Positions 45,233 through 56,090 of a DNA stretch of 64,000 bases are shown here, piece by piece. Numbering within the stretch: position 1 is the stretch's first letter; each line of letters opens with the position of its first letter. Location: NCBI GenBank assembly GCA_012184525.1, contig WOFQ01000054.1, positions 124,001-188,000 of the forward strand, read 5' to 3'. Below the pieces are notes generated by a model that did not search any database, was not told where the DNA came from, and worked only from the letters and a program-made list of their open reading frames with translations. The DNA is from Xenoacremonium recifei. Its lineage: Eukaryota > Ascomycota > Sordariomycetes > Hypocreales > Nectriaceae. The position numbers and the translations under genes were made by a program.

Positions 45233-46150
45233 TCGCAGCTGAGTTACTTGGGCCGCATAGCTCGACAGGCATACCTTTTGACACAATATTATCCTTGCTT
45301 TTCTCCCCATGCGCGAAGCACAGAGAGTCTCTCCAGATCATCCGACGTAGTTCCCCTATTCTCTATAAAGCATCACGATACCTGATGACCTTTGTGCTTG
45401 AATATTTCCTCTAAATTAGCCGACATCTTAGAATAAGGACTAATTTATTGAGGCATCAAATCCGTAAAATGACTGTTTTACCATAGTTATTACAAATAGC
45501 TTCAAGAACAGCGACTCAAAATCCACAGTGGAGGAGACTTTTAGAGGGGCATGTCACTCCATGACTCAATCACAATAACCTCATTCCGGGCCAAGTATAA
45601 AGCCAACGACGATGCCTGTTGTCAAACCCATTGTTATTTCGGTGAACTTGGCCCAGAGATTGAATGACCAACGTCGTTTAGCAATCGAGGAGCCCATGGG
45701 GACTCGATTCAGGACACTCATCATTGGCCAGTCAAGATTTGCCGTGGCGGAGACACCCAAGTTTCCCGCGGGAAACTAGGTTGACCAGGGATGCCTATCT
45801 CGGCCGCTGATTTACGAGCCGAATCATAACAGCACCGCCTTCGGGACCAGATTAGATGCCGTCACCCCAACTCTCACCAAACGTCTGCCCATACTATCCT
45901 TGCCTCTCACCAAAGGACTGGTCCACTGTCCCCCTCTGTTTGATCATACGAAACACCAACAGCTATCAGTGCCCGCGGGAATCTCGTCGACTGCAGGGAT
46001 CCACAGGGAATGCTTCCCCGATGAGCCTCTGAAATCTGCTTATCTACTCCGTGAGGAGCACGTAGGACTCTTGAATACATCGTAAAGCATTGCACGCCAC
46101 GAGGAGGCGTGCTATGATCCGTAATAAGCTTCAGTTTCCGTGAGGACGCA
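45233..46150. other. Intergenic, promoter region of the carboxylesterase
   Basis: No gene is seen. It holds the second copy of the palindrome (45761-45779) and a partial copy GCCCGCGGGAAT at 45971-45982. Confidence 0.5.
45761..45779 (-). promoter_or_regulatory. Second copy of the CTAGTTTCCCGCGGGAAAC element, upstream of the esterase gene
   Basis: Reverse-complement copy of the element at 42757-42775, 371 bp upstream of ATG 46151. A shorter related sequence lies at 45971-45982. Two identical 19-mers in adjacent promoters are unlikely by chance. Confidence 0.65.
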
Positions 46151-48034
46151 ATGGCGGGCAAGACTCAACAACGCTCCGGAGCGACGCCCTGGAAATGGCT
46201 GGGAGCTATACCGGTAGTGGTACTGGCCTCCGTGCTGTATCCCCATTTCCAGAACTTCCTCAACCCGGAACCCCGCCCGACGGTGACAATTCGCCAGGGC
46301 ACCGTCGTCGGGCGCATGATTGATGATGGCTCGTTTCCAGAACCCCTGGAGGGTTTCTTGGGTATCCCGTATGCGCTGCCCCCCGTAGATGAGCGTCGCT
46401 TCAAGCCTGCCGTGCCCGTCCCAGATGGCAATGGTACCCTGGAGGCATTCTACTTGGGGCCGAGGTTTGTTCTGTCTATTATAGTTGAAGCCTGTCCTTC
46501 GCTGACAAGGCGCTGAAAGATGTCCTGGCAAACAGCTTGTACCGTTTCTTGACGATCCCCTCTTGGGGCCCGACTTCGAGTCTGAAGACTGTTTGACAAT
46601 TAACATCTGGCGACCGAAAGGCCATGATGTCACGAAGCGCAAGCTTCCCGTAGGTGTTCTCATCCCCGGAGGTGCCTTCAATCGGGGCGCAGCTCGGATG
46701 CACAACACCCACACGATGACTGCTTTCGCGGCCGAGCCATTCCTTGCTGTTAGCATGCAGTACCGGATTGGCGTCTTTGGCGGATTGAACACCGCATTGA
46801 CCGAGAAGGAGGGACTGCTCAATCTCGGTCTGAAGGATATGTACGTGGCCCTGGAATGGGTTCAAGAGAACATCGCCGCATTTGGAGGAGATCCAGATGA
46901 TGTTACGATCATGGGTCTGAGTGCAGCTGCGCACGGTGTAAGTGGAAAGCCTAATGCCATTGCCTGGACAGAATTGACAGCATGCAGATTGGCCATCTCA
47001 TCATGGACATCAACCAGCCGAAGAAATTGTTCCACAAGGCAATTATGGACTCGGGCGGCCATACTGCTCGAGCAATCCATCCTCCCTCTGCCGCACTCAA
47101 CACCCAGCACTTTCGCGAGCTCCTCGACCTTACACCCTGTTCTGAATTCAAGGATCTGCTTGATCCCGAAATTCTGAACTGCCTTCGCGGTCTGCCCTCA
47201 GAAGTCGTTGACGCTGCGGGCAAGGAGGTGTTTGCTAGAAGCGATCCCTCTATTCGATGGGCATGGCAGCCTGTGATGGACGGCAACATCATCTCGCGAA
47301 GACCCCTCGATGCTTGGAAGTCTGGCAAGTGGCAGAAGGTTCCGATATTGACTGGTTCCGCACACAACGAGGGCTCATTCTACGTTCCCCAGTCTGCTGA
47401 TAAACCAGAGGACTTTGTAGAATTCTTCCGCACTCTTCTGCCGCATCTGACTGATGCTGAGGTTGCTGAGTTGGTGGCTTTGTATCCGGATCCCTCCAAG
47501 TATCCAGACTCGCCATATTTGGACACCAGCGGCAACAAGGATATTGGTTCTCAATATCGGCGATTAGAGGCCGCGTATGGACACTACGCTTACACATGCC
47601 CTGTCAGACAAACTGTCATGTGGGCATCATCTCACTCTCCCTCCGACCCTCCCGCATTTTTATATCACTGGGCCCTCAACAAGACAGCTCTCTTTGGTGC
47701 GAACCATGGAGATCAAATGCGATATCAGACATACAACCCAGAAGTCCGCGAGATTTCTCCTGCGCAGGATGAAGTTGCAGGCAAATTCCACGCCTATTGT
47801 GTCAGTTTCATCACAAGAGGCGACCCTAGTGCGGTCAAAACTGGCAAGTTTGGCGACCGAGAGGAATGGACGCCGTTCAAGAACGGCAAGGGCCTGACTA
47901 TGCTTCTCGGCGAGGGCAATGATGAAAGAGCAGGAGGTAATAACCCAGGCGTTGCGGCCCAACTGGTCAACTATACTTGGGGAGACAGAGAGTGTGACTT
48001 TTGGTGGAAGATCTCTGCCAAATGGGAGGACTAG
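46151..48034 (+). CDS. Type-B carboxylesterase/lipase, membrane-anchored
   Basis: Three exons (46151-46464, 46520-46937, 46988-48034) give 592 residues. A hydrophobic N-terminal segment (about residues 16-29, LGAIPVVVLASVLY) should act as signal anchor. The COesterase fold shows FLGIPYALPP, the ESEDCLTINIWRP region, the oxyanion-hole-type GGAFNRG, the nucleophile elbow GLSAAAHG (Ser, with G-x-S-A-A instead of the common G-E-S-A-G), and the catalytic-His region GANHGDQMRY. The family hydrolyses carboxylic esters. The intron at 46938-46987 falls right after the nucleophile motif. It shares a promoter palindrome with the upstream transporter, suggesting joint induction. Confidence 0.92.
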
Positions 48035-48229
48035 ATAAATCAAACTCGATTTTAGCTGTAGGTATACAACAATCAAGAGTCTTCCATGAGCCTTCCTATT
48101 CCGTGTCAATGTCCTATCACAGTACTAAAAGTCTCATGCTCTCTATCAAAAGAATTCAGGTCTCTAGAAATTAAAGAGGGAATATCCTTACTAATAATAC
48201 TCCCATCAATTTTATAAGATTTAATCAGT

Positions 48230-48475
48230 TTTTCTTATCCTAAATATAAATTAAATCAGACTCATGAATTAGTTGAAGATCAGGATCTGGGTCTAGATTG
48301 GGATTGTAATTAGGGTTAAGATTATAAATTAGATCAGGACTAAGACTTAGATCAGGGTTGAGACTAAGATTAGGATTAAGAATTATATTAGGATCAAGAG
48401 TTAGATATAGATCAAAGGTTATATCAGGGTTAGGAATAAGATGTAGATTAAGAATTGTATCAGGATTAAATAACT
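48230..48475 (+). repeat. Degenerate TTAGG/GATTAAG-type low-complexity repeat
   Basis: About 245 bp built from variants of GGATTAAGA/TTAGGGTTAAGA with AT-rich spacers. It is reminiscent of decayed telomere-like repeat sequence on the plus strand, but too degenerate to be sure. A shorter similar stretch occurs at 15541-15620. Confidence 0.6.
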
Positions 48476-49089
48476 GCCTTGTTTGAGGAGATCAAGGGGA
48501 TCTATTGCATTGCGAAGTTAGAGGTACGAGGAAGGACAGAGGTAAAACGAGAAATATGAAATAGTTCTGAGGTTGAGTATGATTAGTCCTTCTCTGGTGC
48601 CTACCCTTCAAGGTCTGGAGTCTACTCCGGGTTCATAAACATATAGTAATGGTAGAATTAATGTTGAAAAGCCCTGGCAATCATGCATCTCTTACATTTT
48701 TCACACGCTGTGAAACCCTCTTATAGGGTAAGCGTCTCAGCCAGTTTCTTTGTAAATCAGAACTTCAGCACCTACCGTTTCTAACTATGCAAGGCAGAAA
48801 TCATAAAATTCTAAAATATCAGAGTTTATAGGAGTCTTTTACATCATTCTCGAACAAAGGCAACGCCTGATTAAGCCCGTACTGCTATCCAGGTTGGACT
48901 CTCATCTGCGTGACTCGGACCCTATCGCGTCACAGCAGCCACAACGCCACCACGAGAAAGGACTCGGGAACTTTCACAAGCTTCCATGCACTCTCAAATG
49001 TTATTTTTCTACTTGGCCACGCTTAAGCCATGCCTTCTCGAGTAATTAAATGGCAAGTACGAAGCACCCTCATGGCCACTTGCATCACC

Positions 49090-49099
49090 GTCACGTGAC
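49090..49099. promoter_or_regulatory. GTCACGTGAC palindrome upstream of the MCH1-like gene
   Basis: A 10-bp perfect palindrome containing the CACGTG E-box, about 180 bp before ATG 49279. CACGTG is bound by bHLH factors such as Cbf1-type proteins in fungi. It is followed by TGACG words. Function is not shown. Confidence 0.45.
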
Positions 49100-49278
49100 G
49101 CCATGACGTGCGCCTCCGATCTGATGACCGAAGCCTCGCGACTCAGTCATCCGTCATCAGTGACAAGCCAAACCGCCGAATTGCGCTCCCGCAACGTCCT
49201 TTAAACTCTCCTCCAGCCATGCGCGTCCAGTGATTCCCCTCCTCCGCAACCTCCGAATTCCTTCCTCCTGTCGCCACG

Positions 49279-51048
49279 ATGCCGACGACGTCCGTTTCCG
49301 ACGACGATACGACCCTCGTCGCCCGGCCGGCCGAGAGCGAGACCGAGACGATGAGCGATGCGGCCTCGGAGTACGATGATGATTACAGCGACCGTGGAAG
49401 GTCTCCGAAGCAAAAACAGGTCATCCGGCTGGTGTCCTTCGTTTTCGCGAACATTGCCGCGCTGTGCGGCGCCTCCATCGTCGTCTTCTCGCTCTACGCG
49501 CCCGTCTTCCAATCGCGCCTACACTACTCCCAGTTCCAGGTGAACGGGGTTGCCATTGCAGGCTCAATCGCACTCTACCTGCCGATCTCAGTTCTTGGAT
49601 ACATCTGCGACAGAGTCGGTGTTGCGCCGCTGGCAGCCCTGTCGGCGGTTCTCTTCGGCGGCGGGTATGGTCTCGCCGCGGGGCTGTACCGGAGGCTGGA
49701 CCTTCAGTACAATCATTTGGGGAGGCCGCAGGAACCGTCGAATGACTGGTCGTACCCGCTCATGATGTTTGCATTTGTTTGCATTGGCACGGCGACCTGT
49801 TCCATATACATGGCCTCGGTGTCTTCTTGTGCGAAGAACTTCGGCACGGGCAAGTACAGAGGTCTGGCATTGGCGATGCCCATCACCGGCTTCGGGCTCG
49901 GTCCCATGTGGATAAGCCAGGTGGGCAACCACTTCTTCCGGGAACGAAATGCGGATGGATCGAAAGGCGATTTAGACGTCTTCCACTTCTTCATCTTCCT
50001 TGCTATCCTACTCTCTGTCATCGGTGTCATTGGCATCTTCACACTGCGGGTGGTGGATGAGCAGGACTTGATCGAGGAGGCCATCGAGGAGCTGGAGCAC
50101 AGCGGCTTACTCGATGGAAGCTCCCTCCTTGGGCGAGAAAGGAGCTACGGGACGGTCGATCAGCGTGATCATGACGAAGAGAGCGCTACACTGTTGGATC
50201 CTACCAAGGACGAGGACGCGCAGTGGAAGAAGAACTGGGTGCTGAATGCCGAGACGCGGCGCTTCCTGACAGATCGCACCATGTGGTTCTTTGCCATCGC
50301 GTTTCTGTTCATGGTTGGCCCCGTGGAAGCTTTCGTGAATAATCTCGGGTCTGTGATAGGAACACTCTCGCCGCCCCTTTCCGAAAGCTTTGTGAACCGC
50401 ACCTCGGCGGCCACCCACGTCTCCATCTTCGGCGTCACGAGCACCGTTTCACGTCTTCTCATCGGCACGCTTACCGATCTTCTTGCACCGTCTCCTCAGA
50501 CGCAGCACGTTCAAGTTGCCCCTCCGAGGTCCTCCTCGACCAACCGTTTCGCCATCTCCCGCGTTGCCTTCATGCTCTTCTTTGGCACGCTGCTCTCTGT
50601 GGGCCTTCTTATCTGCGCCTCTGGGATCACTCAGAACCATGCCGAACGCTTCTGGATGGTTTCCGGGTTGGTTGGCGCAGGGTACGGTGCCGTCTTCAGC
50701 CTGACGCCGCTTATTGTCACCATCATCTGGGGCGTCGAAAACTTTGCGGTATGTATCATCCTTCCGATCTTGCAACCCTTGCTAACGTAAAGTCAGACCA
50801 ACTTCGGCATTATTGCGATGCTGCCAGCCCTTGGTAGTACCTTCTGGGGCCTCGTATACTCTGCCGAATACCAAGCCGGGGCGTCACAGCCATCTGGCGG
50901 ATCTGATGATGACCTTTTCTGCTATGGCGAGAAGTGCTATGTGAAGACGTTCTGGGCAGAGACCATCACGGTTTGGGTGGCTCTTGGTCTGTTGGTGTTT
51001 GCGTGGAAGGGACCTGGTGGCTGGAAGCGACGGGGAATCGTCATCTGA
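49279..51048 (+). CDS. mch1: MFS monocarboxylate-transporter-like protein (MCH1 type)
   Basis: Two exons (49279-50748, 50797-51048) give 573 residues. An acidic N-terminus precedes the first helix (FVFANIAALCGASIVVFSLYAPVF). About 12 helices follow with a long charged central loop (SYGTVDQRDHDEESATLLDPTK), as in fungal MCH1-like transporters. MCH1 proteins are vacuolar-membrane carriers with homology to monocarboxylate transporters, but substrates remain undefined. Gene symbol given by overall resemblance only. Confidence 0.85.
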
Positions 51049-51237
51049 AATGTGAATCCATTTGTAAATGCATCTTCGAGCATCTTGAAGGAGTTGGGGA
51101 AAGGAGGCATTATCTAGAAGCAATCAAGGCGTTCGGGTGTTGGGTCTCCCAGACATTATTTAGTGCTCCTTTTTTATTACATTGTATCACTGGATATTGT
51201 CGCTCATCGAAGAAAACCCGTGAACAAGTTTCTAGTT

Positions 51238-53176
51238 TCATGCTTCCGGGTCGTCCCAGTTCATCCTAATTCTGGTCATCGAGTCCCAATGCATAGTTGG
51301 GCTTGTCGTGCCGAATTGGCCTTCCGCAGGGTGGATCTTCTGCTCCTGGTCCCATGTAGACGTTTCTGTCGAGGTCGGAGTCCAAATGACCATCCTATCC
51401 GGGGTCATCGCGATGATGAAGTCGTCGTCGACGAAGTTTTGGCCCCAATCGGTCTCGTTCCAGAGGGTATCGCTGTATTTCAAGTCCTCGCGGATATAAC
51501 ACCATGGCCTAAGAGCATGCACTGGGTTCTCGGCGCCAGTAAATGGACGCACAGACTCAACAGACATGACCTGAGAGGCTTGTAGCTGTCCGGATCGCTG
51601 AACCACCACATGCTGAGTGATGATCAAGCTACCATTCCAGAAGCTCACTGCGTGGACAGGGATCCGGTTGTTATCACGGGGTCCATCCTCGGGCGGTGCC
51701 TCGATCTCGTCCCAATCCATCTCAACGCCGTTGTCGAAGCTGTGTTCCGAGAACGTTTCTGTAAAGACATCGAATGTGACAGCGTCCCACTGCGAGAACC
51801 TCGGCGGCGACTGATGGCATTCGCAGTCAGTCGTGCAGTAGACGATGGACCAAGGCAAGAGATGCGACAAGCTTAGGACGAAGGATCCGTGATTGTTGGC
51901 TTTCTTGCAGAGGAATGAGATCCCTAAAGCCCCATCAAAGAGGCACGTCGGTGATTTTCGGGGGATTGGGTTGGGCATGTGTTTCTCGGATCGCCACACT
52001 GCGGTGCCGTCAACAAACTTGACCACGGCGAGAGCAAACGCTTGCGTTTGTATTGCTGGGCACGCGTGTTAACACCGAATTGCTAAGCTCGGGCACGGAG
52101 GAAGATTTCTTACATCGCCAGTTTTCCGCTGTTGCCCAGACACAGTAAATCACATTGGGTTGCGTTGGATGGAACAGAACACCTGGGACGCCGCCAAACA
52201 GACGTTCATCTAAATGCCCTCGCGTTCGGAATTGGCTGCCGGCGACATCTAACTGCTTGAGCGACCCATCCCATTGCCAAATGAGGACTTGCCCGGTGGT
52301 TGTGACAGCCCCTATCCTTTCTTGATCCATGTAACACTTGGCGAAGGGCCCCGGCAGAGTGATCTTTTTCCACGATCCATGCTCAAGATGTCGAACATAC
52401 CTGTCCTCGGGGTTAGGCAAGGTCTCGAAGAAAGTGTTTGTCAGTACTTACAAGACATTAAACAAGGTGTTGTCCCGGCCTGTGCCCGCCATAACCAGGA
52501 GCTTCTTGCTTACGCCCTCAATCTGAAGCCGCGCAGCAGACATTGGCCCCGGGCCAAGAGAGAAGCGCTGCCTCTTTCGCGTATATAAGTCATCAACAAG
52601 AACAAGGCCGAAGCCAGGCTGCCACGCAAGCTTGCCATCGGCGTAAAAACAAGGGAAAGTGTTGGGAATTGACTCGAGCTTCACGGGGCTCCTCGCCAGC
52701 TCTTCGTTATCAAACGCATGGGAGCTCCAGTTGGAGTTCCATGGGATCAGCTCGACGGGGCGGCGCAAAGGTTTCGCCCAGGGAATGCGATTCTTAGCAG
52801 TCTTGAGATATAGCGACTTGATGTCTAGCGCGGGATTGCATTCTATAAGGCCCGGGAACAGCAGGCGGCAATGCGCCCCGAGGACGGCGTCTTGAGACCA
52901 TATCTTGCACCACTTCTTGGACGCGAGCCGACAGTTGAGGACATCCTGCAGGCGCAACTCCTCCACGATATAGCAGACAATCTCGATCGGCAGGTCCTCC
53001 AATCGCGAGAGGTTCACAGAGACCCTACTCAGCTGGCGCCGAACGGAGAGAAGTTCCCATGGCGTCAATTGAGCGAGGAAACTGTTGATGACAACCCGGC
53101 GTTCCCTGTTGTTCAGGCCACTGATGTTGAACCATTGGGCCCTGTCGACAATCCTTTGTGCGGACTCGGGCTCCAT
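51238..53176 (-). CDS. F-box protein
   Basis: Three exons (53176-52452, 52400-52114, 52055-51238) give 609 residues. The F-box is near residues 55-100 (LEDLPIEIVCYIVEELRLQDVLNCRLASKKWCKIW), the Skp1-binding motif of SCF ubiquitin ligases. The rest has no repeats that I recognise (no clear WD40 or LRR), though short beta-rich stretches such as GAVTTTGQVLIWQWDGSL hint at a propeller-like fold. The target protein is unknown. It converges with the MCH1-like gene (189 bp between stops). Confidence 0.88.
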
Positions 53177-53652
53177 TGTCCCGCGTGAGGTCGGGGGCCT
53201 TGTCGGGAGGGAAGCATGAGACTGAGAAGTTGCGCGATGAGGATGGACAGTTGAGCCGAGCCGTCAAAAGGTGAGAGTTGGCTCTAGGCCCATTCCGGAA
53301 GGCCCGAGATTCTGCCGCTGAGTTCCCTGGCATCTGCCATCGCTGCCGCCTGGACGGATTACTGGCGCATTCACAAGTTATAGCGACATTTCCAGGCAAA
53401 ACTGGCTCATTCGGTAAGTTCTTTGGACAGGCTGAGCTGTGGGTGGCTTTCTGGGCTTCCGGGATGCTTGGCCGGCACCTCAACTTCAGGCTTTAGCGAC
53501 CCCCTGTCTCGCCTACTAAGTGCTAAGACCCGTTACGGGGGTAGTCGGAGCTCAACGGGCGATCCGGCGACATGGTGAATCCCGGTCTACTCTCCTGTGT
53601 AAGTCTTCGGATTGCGGGTTTGTGTTCAATTGACCGAGGAGCTCTCTACTAA
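53177..53652. other. Intergenic between F-box and OB-fold-like genes
   Basis: 476 bp: promoter of the F-box gene and the 3' flank of the next minus-strand gene. No coding sequence is supported. Confidence 0.5.
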
Positions 53653-54750
53653 TTATCCCTCTACCAGTGAGGAGGCTTGCTCGGACTTGTCGGCTTTCTC
53701 GCTTTCATTCGCCTTTGCCTCCTCCATCTCCGCCCACCATGCCTTGAGCGCGGCGACATCGCACCAGCCCAAGTGCTCCGGATTCTCAAACCACCACTGG
53801 CCTTTCCCTTTATCGCTGGCGTACTTCTTGAGACTGCCACCGTCGAATCTGTGGTTCTTGACACCAACGAGTAGGACCACGCTTCCAATGCGCGGTGCGA
53901 ACTCCTCCGGGTCCAGGAAGACAGTCAAATGAACCTGCTTCGACGTGGACGGGTCTGCGATGCGAGCACTCCGTTGTATCTTTGGTGGGAGGTTTGATGG
54001 CTCGACATCGGAAAGCGAGACCACAACAGCAAGGACATTGCAGGACCAGTTCTGGCGATAGGGCAGATGGGGGATCGATCGCAGTGTGGTTAGTTTCAGA
54101 GGCTCCTGGGGATCGTGCCAGTCACGCTGGAGGGCAATAGGCTGAGACTTGGAGGCGGCCGGCTTTGGCTTTGGAGCCTTGACCGGGTTTGCTCGACGTA
54201 ATGGAAAGGCGAGGGGTTGAAATGTCTCGAAAGCCTCTTCAATAGCATCCTCGTCTTCCTCGTCTTCCTCATCCTTTGCCGCCTGTTGCGGAACTGAGGC
54301 CGCTGGCGCAGGAGGGGATCCCATGTGCTTCACAACGTCCGCGTCCGAGTCCTTCTGCAGAGCTTGATATGATTCGTTCCATCCGACGGTAAGCAGGGAT
54401 TCCACCGCGAAGAATACCACCCTCTGGCCGTTATCCCTCTCCCATTCGATCGAGAACTCCTCCAGACGCACGTAGGCTCCCAGTCCAATATCGCGGGAGC
54501 GCACAAATCGGTGCATGTCACCGCTCAGCAAGGCCTGGATGCATATTAACCCATCGCCAAGCAGTAGTCGGACCGCTTGCCATCTTCCAGAGCTGGATAC
54601 CGCAATCGTGTCAATGCCTTCGACGAGCAGGATCGAGCCGGGAGCGCAGTAGCGTGTGCGCAGGATGTCGCGGATCACGGGGACGAATTCAAAGGGCCCA
54701 TCGAGGTATTTCACGGCATTTGGGTCGAGGATCGCCGCGTAGGAAGACAT
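53653..54750 (-). CDS. OB-fold-like nucleic-acid-binding protein, uncharacterised
   Basis: Single frame of 365 residues. The N-terminal part (GSILLVEGIDTIAVSSSGRWQAVRLLLGDG, then RLEEFSIEWE) looks like an RPA-type OB fold. A central acidic run (DEEDEEDEDAIEEAF) and a Pro/Lys-rich linker (KAPKPKP) lead to a second beta-rich domain (NVLAVVVSLSDVEPSNLP, FAPRIGSVVLLVGVKNH) that could be another OB fold. The C-terminus is Glu/Ala-rich. A role in DNA or telomere maintenance is only a possibility. Divergent from the MET22-like gene with only 180 bp between ATGs. Confidence 0.75.
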   Translation of the reverse strand: MSSYAAILDPNAVKYLDGPFEFVPVIRDILRTRYCAPGSILLVEGIDTIAVSSSGRWQAVRLLLGDGLICIQALLSGDMHRFVRSRDIGLGAYVRLEEFSIEWERDNGQRVVFFAVESLLTVGWNESYQALQKDSDADVVKHMGSPPAPAASVPQQAAKDEEDEEDEDAIEEAFETFQPLAFPLRRANPVKAPKPKPAASKSQPIALQRDWHDPQEPLKLTTLRSIPHLPYRQNWSCNVLAVVVSLSDVEPSNLPPKIQRSARIADPSTSKQVHLTVFLDPEEFAPRIGSVVLLVGVKNHRFDGGSLKKYASDKGKGQWWFENPEHLGWCDVAALKAWWAEMEEAKANESEKADKSEQASSLVEG

Positions 54751-54930
54751 CCAGCAGGCTTCATGGTTTGTTGCCGTTGCTGGCTTCAGTTTGTAAGATC
54801 GTGAATGTTGAAGCTCCGATCCATGATCGCGACGGAGCTTAGGTGGGTATGCAGCTAACCCAGACTTCCTCCAAGCGGGGCTGAGCCCATTTCACACTCG
54901 CCATCAAACATCCAAGACACTCCCGACGGT

Positions 54931-56004
54931 ATGGACAGTCCATACTCCAGGGAGCTCGAAGTTGCCTTTGGGGCTCTTCAGAGAGCGGCCCAAATAAGTC
55001 AATCGATCGTATCGTCCAAGGACAAGGGCGTCATCGAGAAGGAAGATCTATCGCCCGTCACAGTCGCCGACTTTGCAGTCCAGTCTCTCCTGACAGCAAC
55101 TATCAAGGATGCATTCCCCGACGACAGAGTTGTTGGCGAGGAGGATGCCGCAGATCTAAGAAAGAACCCCGTGTTGCTGGAACGAGTGTGGGAGCTGCTG
55201 AACCGGGGCACCGATGATCCCAATACATCTTCCTTGGCAAAACTGCCACAGTCGAGAGAACAAATGTGTGATCTCATCGACGAATGTGGCGCCAGCAGTC
55301 CTGGACCTGGGCGTACCTGGGTGTTTGATCCCATTGACGGAACCAAAACGTATGTCCGAGGAGAACTCTATGCAATCAACATTGGCCTCCTCGTGGATGG
55401 AAAGCAGGCCGTAGGCGTTGTGGGCTGCCCCAACATGTCTATCAACGCCCAGGCCCCTCTTAGGAACGAAAACATCGATCCGGCAGACGAAGGTTGTATT
55501 ATGTTTGCCGTCAAGGATCACGGTGCCTATATCCGTACCATGAAGGGTGAACCTCAGACCCGAAAGCTGTCGCGTCTCCCTGACGACACAACCATCAAGG
55601 ACATCCGCTTCGTGACATGCGCGACCATCGTTGATTCTGCTCTCGATGGTGTCCACGAAGCCGTTGCGGGAAAGTTTGGTGTCCCTTTCCCTGGCTGCGA
55701 CCTCGTCCCCTGGGTCCTGCGCTGGTCTTGTTTGGCTCTAGGGCTAGGAAATACCACAGTCTGGGTGTACAACAAGCGAGGTCGAGGTGCTAAATTGTGG
55801 GATCATGCAGGTGCTCTTATGCTCTTTCAAGAAACGGGCGGTAAAGTAACAGATGTTCACGGAAAAGAGATTGATATGTCTGTCGGAAGAAAAATGTCAG
55901 ACAACTTCGGGTTCATCGCGGCTCCCGCCCATCTGCACGGCGCGGTTATGGACATGGTCCACGAGGTGCTTCGAGAGCAAGGCAGAGATAGTTTCTTGAT
56001 ATAA
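54931..56004 (+). CDS. met22: 3'(2'),5'-bisphosphate nucleotidase (MET22/HAL2 type)
   Basis: Single frame of 357 residues, the usual family length. Inositol-monophosphatase fold motifs are visible: LSPVTVADFAVQ, VGEEDA, the metal/phosphate motif WVFDPIDGTKTYVRG, and the C-terminal KLWDHAGALMLFQETGGKVTD. The enzyme removes the 3' phosphate of PAP (and PAPS), keeping sulfate assimilation and RNA processing from being inhibited; the yeast form is the lithium/sodium-sensitive Hal2. Divergent from the OB-fold gene across 180 bp. Confidence 0.94.
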   Translation: MDSPYSRELEVAFGALQRAAQISQSIVSSKDKGVIEKEDLSPVTVADFAVQSLLTATIKDAFPDDRVVGEEDAADLRKNPVLLERVWELLNRGTDDPNTSSLAKLPQSREQMCDLIDECGASSPGPGRTWVFDPIDGTKTYVRGELYAINIGLLVDGKQAVGVVGCPNMSINAQAPLRNENIDPADEGCIMFAVKDHGAYIRTMKGEPQTRKLSRLPDDTTIKDIRFVTCATIVDSALDGVHEAVAGKFGVPFPGCDLVPWVLRWSCLALGLGNTTVWVYNKRGRGAKLWDHAGALMLFQETGGKVTDVHGKEIDMSVGRKMSDNFGFIAAPAHLHGAVMDMVHEVLREQGRDSFLI

Positions 56005-56090
56005 AATGGATAGAAGAGTGAAGAATAAAATGGAGGTTTAATACGGCTATTGCTGAAAAGTCTCTTATTACAGTACGCAACGCAGTGTTT

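Larger units (their letters stand above)
48035..49278. other. AT-rich gene-free spacer between accessory and core genes
   Basis: No gene is supported over 1.24 kb. It includes the degenerate TTAGG-type repeats (48230-48475) and the promoter of the MCH1-like gene. Confidence 0.5.
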
